Part shown: one piece after another, positions 59,751 to 64,000 of the stretch
How the letters are laid out: each line of letters opens with the position of its first letter
How positions within the stretch are numbered: the stretch's first letter is position 1
DNA from: Apophysomyces variabilis
Lineage: Eukaryota; Mucoromycota; Mucoromycetes; Mucorales; Mucoraceae
Assembly (NCBI GenBank): GCA_002749535.1
Contig: MZZL01000408.1
Coordinates: forward strand, 1,808,042 to 1,872,041
DNA: 64,000 bases
Reading direction: 5' to 3'
Position numbers and translations under genes: made by a program
Notes under the pieces: generated by a model
What the model saw: the letters and a program-made list of their open reading frames with translations, nothing else
Told to the model about the DNA's origin: nothing
Database searches by the model: none

Positions 59751-60580
59751 GAGAGCTTTGTTTGTCTAAGTGACTTTGTTTCCTAGATTTTGTGAGGATG
59801 TCCTGCATGATGGTTAAGGGAATCCTTTTGTCCAATAGATCTTTCTCTCTTCATTTTTGAAGATTATATTCAGCTTAAGTTGGATAAGTTGATGCTAATG
59901 GAAAAAGAGCAATGTTTAGATGATCATCCTTAGAATTTTTTCGAACCTTATTTGAATTTTAAATACAGGGTTTTCACTAGATAAGCAGAAGCAGAAAGGG
60001 GAATCACTATGTGATCATTGTTGTATTCATACCTGAAGGATTAACTATTAACTAAGTATGAAACAACAACTGTCAGTTATTCGACTACAGCTTGTCACTT
60101 TGAGACAACTGATTGGAATACAATAAGCTACTCAAACTCAGGTTCATCAAACGTACCAATTACTATGTAACTAGGTTTCAGGTACATATAACCAATGGAT
60201 CTGATCTGTTATTGTTCCTTGGAAACTATTGTCATATCAGCGATATCAGATTCGTCCTAAGTACTTGATCTTCCACTATCATGAATAAGCCTCATGAAAA
60301 GTTTTATGATCTCAGTTGAAAAAGTGTCTCACATTTAGTATAAATAAGCTTTAATAGAAATAAAGTTGATTAATACCTTTTAGTCTGGTTAATCACTGGT
60401 CTATTGCCCTATTGTCTACATTCGTTGTGAAGTCTCAAAAAAAAATCCTTATTCCCTTGGTCAACACACAAGTACTATTGGTACACGATCATTAGTACAC
60501 AACATTTTCAATATTTTTCTTTTCTCTTCCTTTTTTTTCTTTTCTCTTTTTTCTTTAAGTAACCTATCTGGCCAAGCCGA
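59100..60580. repeat. Inverted copies of one sequence, 1.3 kb apart
   Basis: GCTTGGCCAGATAGGTT at about 59098-59115 is repeated inverted as AACCTATCTGGCCAAGC at about 60560-60577. The sequence just after the left copy, GAATAAGGATTTTTTTTGAG, is also repeated inverted at about 60430-60450. In the right copy an extra ~110 bases separates the two matching blocks. This means one copy carries an insertion or the other a deletion. The two arms face each other, as in an inverted duplication or two insertions of one element. Confidence 0.65.
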
Positions 60581-60734
60581 TTCATTTGACCAACAACAAA
60601 CTTTACCTGAAACTTTACAAGATGTACTGACCTCAGCCGAGACCATTTAGTGTTACCTTGTTCTTTTTTTTGTTCATTTGTTTTTTTATTCTCTTATTCT
60701 TTTATTCTTTTTCTTATCCGATTATCCTTTGAAA

Positions 60735-61760
60735 TTTAGTATAAATAATCCCAATCAAAGTTGAATAAACGACAGGTTTTTCATCTCAAATCTTTCTTTT
60801 GATTGAAATATTTTAAGAGAAACACTCTTTAAAAAGAAACAGCTTTATTTTATCCATTGTGATTATACTGCGCCTCCGTTGGTTTTATCAAGCAACCATT
60901 GATAACCGGAATCCAATCGATTTATATCTTTTTTTATTTTGAATCTATTTACTCTACAAGAACTTACCGATCATCTGATTTATTTGATTTGAGCAAGAGA
61001 TCATTGTCGAGACTCTATCAAGGACTCCGATTCTCTGAACCTTATCTCTGTTATACTATATTTGGTTATCATTGATCAACCGATCGATTGACTTATATTG
61101 TCTAGCCTTTGGCCCAACCGTTTCTTTTAAACAAATTCAAGTTATCTCTTAGCCTTGGTGTTAGACTTTAACCCACACCTGGTGCTCACTTATTCTCAAA
61201 AACACACAACGGCGAATTATTATTTTACTGTCAAGATCCTACCTAAAATTATGCCGTTGTAAAGGCGTGGATTATTTTGAGCAGTAATAAGGGTTGTTGA
61301 TCGGTAAAGTGACTAAAGAGATCCTTGATCGTCTTTTAAAAGTGAGCACCAGGTGTGTATTTCGGTTAAACACCAAAACCGTAAGTGAGTTGCAATAAAA
61401 AAGATGAAGGTAACAAAGAGCTTTATAAGTTTCTAAGTAGAAAACAAAAGAAAATGTTTCGTTAGTAGATTTCGTTAAGGGAAATATCTAAGGTATTATT
61501 TGGATCGTTAAATAAATTGTCAAAATATATCGTCAGTATAGTTCGTAAAATTAGTAAAAGAGAAATGACAAGATCTTTCAGTAGATCGTAAAATAAAATA
61601 ATAAAAGTAAATTCTGGTTAACGGTGGTATCTTAATAACCAATGGAGGCGCAGATGTGAGTATAAGGCTGCTTTGTAAAGATTTAAAAACTTCAAATAAC
61701 CTGTCATTTTATTGACAAAAAAATGAGGTATTTATACTGGTTTGAAAATACAAAAAGACA
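60735..61760. repeat. Large imperfect inverted repeat with LTR-like arms
   Basis: Left arm ~60735-61190 and right arm ~61338-61760, facing inwards and separated by ~150 bases. Matching blocks in order from each outer end are: TATAAATA, then a CGACAGGTT / GACAGGTTATTT-type segment, then CTGCGCCTCC with TTGGTT, then a TTGGTGTT block, and finally CACACCTGGTGCTCACTT, an 18-base perfect match at the inner ends. Inside lies a second small hairpin, ACAACGGC against GCCGTTGT (~61205-61261). The TATA-type box with downstream sequence looks like an LTR promoter, and the inner 18-mer could be a primer-binding-like end. Either two solo LTRs met head to head or this is an element with inverted repeats, such as a DIRS-type. 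No coding sequence is inside. Confidence 0.6.
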
Positions 61761-64000
61761 AAAGAATACAAATAAGGTTGACTAAAATGGAAGTTGAAGT
61801 CAAGAATAAAATTGGATAAAAAGAAAGATTAAATCAGAAATAAGATTGGATAAAAAAATAAAATTCAAATGAAATAAGGTTGAATTGAGATACAGTTGGA
61901 TAGAGATTGAGGTAAAAGTGTTGAGTAATAATAAGGTTGGATCAGAATAGAGTTGGAAGATAAGCTAAGGATGTATAATGATGAGGATTGGAAAGGACGT
62001 GTATGTAGCAAAGAAATTGTAGTGTATATTGCCGAAAAGTCCCTTTAACCTGAGGATAAGTTATTTTCTAAGAATACACTTGTACCATCCTTCTCTTATC
62101 AGCTTTGCAGCTTTTCCAACTTTTATTCCAGTATGAAATACGAAATAATAATAAAAAGAAAATAAGAAACAGAAAAATAAAAAAGGGAGAGGCGTAAATA
62201 TAATAATATTTTTTTGTTTTCAGGAGGTCATTACACTGTAACATCGTATTCAACAATCATTTTATTAGATAAAATAAAAACACTATATAAACTGTTTATT
62301 GGTCGAGCGATAGCTCAAATGCACTATCTCACATTTTCACTGGCTGGCTCTTGCACTATATGCAAATGCTATTCATCCATACTATCCTGAACACTTCAGG
62401 CCTGCCTCATTTTCCCTACTTTTTACTTCTTTGGGACGGCTACAAATAATCACTACGCGCTGTGTCACGGATGACACGTGCGGTGCTTTGTCTTGTAACA
62501 GAAAGGTACAAAATAAAGAGAATACAAATATACGTAAGAAGGGAAAGGGCGCACAATAAATATAACACTTAGAAGAAAAGGATACAATGTAATTGCAATT
62601 GATAAAAGGGGAAGGGTACAATAAGATAATCTCAACCGTAAGAAGAGTGTTAGAGAATTTTAAAAGAGAATAATAAAATAAAGGTGATCGAAAGAAGGAA
62701 ATACAATAATAGAAAGGTACCAAAAAAAAAAGACTCTAGCGAAATACACAATAAACTTCTGTCAATTATATGCTTCAATGATCCTCAGCGATTCAATGAC
62801 AACAATATAACTTGACCAAGACAAATTTCAGAGTGTAAACAGAGCTTGAGGCACAAAAAGGGTTTTTTGGATGTCGCTCCCCCCCTTTCCATTCCCTTTG
62901 TCCTCGTCTTTTTATTAACAGAAAACTTCTACTAAACTTCGTACTAGTGAGACAAGATCTTTAGGAAAGGAAACTAATAAAAGAATGGATGAAACGGAAG
63001 ACAGCGATAACGAACAAAAGAAAATAATTATGAATTATACTATCTTGACTTAAAAGACAACAGCGTATACGTCAGGATAGAACAATAAAATGCAGAGATG
63101 ATAGCGTCGTGTAACACCGGTTTTACCTAGGTCAAGGTCAAGTGGTAGGTTCATCATTCACGAAAGTTGTGCACCATTGGAGTCTGTTGTGTGTCTATCT
63201 TTCGGTTCGTAAAGGTAGTGTACCTCAAAAGACGCGGTGTACCAACAACTGCCAGATGTTGTGTCCCAGCCAAATACGTTGTGCACGAACTCCACCCCAA
63301 GTGTCGTGTACCTTCAAGAACGTAGTGCACATAACCGAAGAAACAGGAAGAAGACCAAGACTTTCCGTAGAATCGAGTATACGCAAGCGCTTTATTTCCA
63401 TATTTACTTCCTTGGGACGGCCGGAATTAATGACCATGCACCATGTCAACGTGTCGTGGATGAGACTGCTCCACATAGTGACACATCACCATCAAAGAGA
63501 AAATTCAAGCTGACCAATCCTGGTCGCCAGAAAACCATTGTTCTGAACATATGATCTGAAAGATCATTACGGATACTACTTGAACATTCTGGAAGTATTA
63601 TATACACAAATCAAAATAGACATTCCTAGTACTTTTTAGTAAAAGTATTATACATAGATTATATTTGTCGTATAGCTAGTATGTCGTTATACACCTTAAT
63701 AGCGGGACTACAATACAGTTTCCCAATTTGGTATATGGATCATCGTATTTTACATGCAATGTAGCTCTCTCCTTTACGCAGTATAAAGACGATCAGACCA
63801 TCTTACTACATGCATCATGTATCAAACTAAGTGTACAGTTTAATCTATGCAAGGTGGTTCTTTCCCTCTTTCTTTACATTTCTCTATCCTCATAGATCTA
63901 CACTGCATCTATAGAGACAACACATAGAACAACACATTACACAACGCATACACTTACATTTAGAGACAACATATAAATAGTCGTGAAAACATAATGATAA
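61761..64000. other. AT-rich, repeat-derived region with no supported gene
   Basis: About 2.2 kb. Purine-rich stretches (61740-62000, 62500-62720) alternate with T-rich ones. Open frames up to 123 codons (63142-63513) are not recognised. The stretch around 63150-63330 carries several copies of a degenerate GTxGTGTACC-like word. A repeat unit of about 60 bases occurs at 62420 and again, diverged, at 63405. TATA/TATG-rich DNA closes the window. Confidence 0.45.
62425..63470. repeat. Two diverged copies of a ~60-base repeat
   Basis: Near 62425-62482 the sequence begins ACTTCTTTGGGACGGC and runs through a GTGTCACGGATGACAC palindrome. Near 63407-63462 it begins ACTTCCTTGGGACGGC and contains AACGTGTCGTGGATGAGAC in the same relative position. 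The match is partial but in the same order and orientation. This suggests two insertions of one family, now diverged. Confidence 0.45.

Noticed and set aside
60735..61760. Calling the palindrome a CRISPR-like or replication-origin structure
   Set aside because: Two long diverged arms with TATA-type boxes fit transposon LTR-like repeats better; there is no spacer-repeat periodicity.

Overview
The window looks like nuclear DNA of a Mucoromycota fungus, most likely one of the Mucorales. The reasons are compact multi-exon genes with short GT-AG introns (mostly 45-75 nt), AT-rich spacers, typically fungal gene content, and many decayed Fanzor (eukaryotic TnpB-like) elements. I saw no rRNA, tRNA or CRISPR array.

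Region 1 (1-25 kb) is ordinary housekeeping sequence. A mitochondrial adrenodoxin-type ferredoxin (1429-2229, +) is followed by the 18S rRNA pseudouridine methyltransferase EMG1/NEP1 (2573-3504, +). Six genes then lie on the minus strand: a Nudix hydrolase (5396-6090), the checkpoint clamp loader RAD17 (7629-9850), the scaffold nucleoporin NUP170/NUP155 (10133-14096), amidophosphoribosyltransferase ADE4 (15174-17152), a NAK-family (Ark/Prk/AAK1-like) kinase (17479-19835), and the DEAD-box helicase DBP2 (22171-24699). DBP2 carries a 549-nt intron, far longer than its others. A Fanzor relic sits between NUP170 and ADE4.

Region 2 (25.6-35.8 kb) is a graveyard of transposon-derived coding sequence. 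It holds a long minus-strand Fanzor relic (25.65-29.7 kb), an Ndc10-like DNA-binding-domain relic (30.2-30.6 kb), a second Fanzor of the same family on the plus strand (32.4-34.5 kb), and a Fanzor of a different subfamily interrupted by one in-frame stop just before its last RuvC motif (35.0-35.7 kb).

Region 3 (36,995-55,114, +) is the main discovery: one 13-exon gene whose exons join in frame into a predicted 5,829-residue protein. Its N-terminal third holds ten ricin-B-like beta-trefoil domains. The middle is about twenty diverged copies of a helical module with a conserved Trp-Phe motif, interrupted every ~550 residues by an Ala/Gly-rich hydrophobic segment. The C-terminus is a haloacid-dehalogenase-like domain that keeps its Asp nucleophile but seems to lack the last acidic motif. 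I do not recognise it as a described family.

Region 4 (55.6-58.4 kb) is a PP4 regulatory subunit 3 (PSY2/SMEK) gene. The last 5.5 kb is gene-poor, AT-rich and repeat-derived. It contains a decayed gag-like frame, a pair of inverted copies 1.3 kb apart, and a large imperfect inverted repeat of LTR-like arms around 60.7-61.75 kb.

Exon limits marked as worked out were derived by hand from splice signals and frame continuity. Domain and family calls rest on motif recognition, not on searches.
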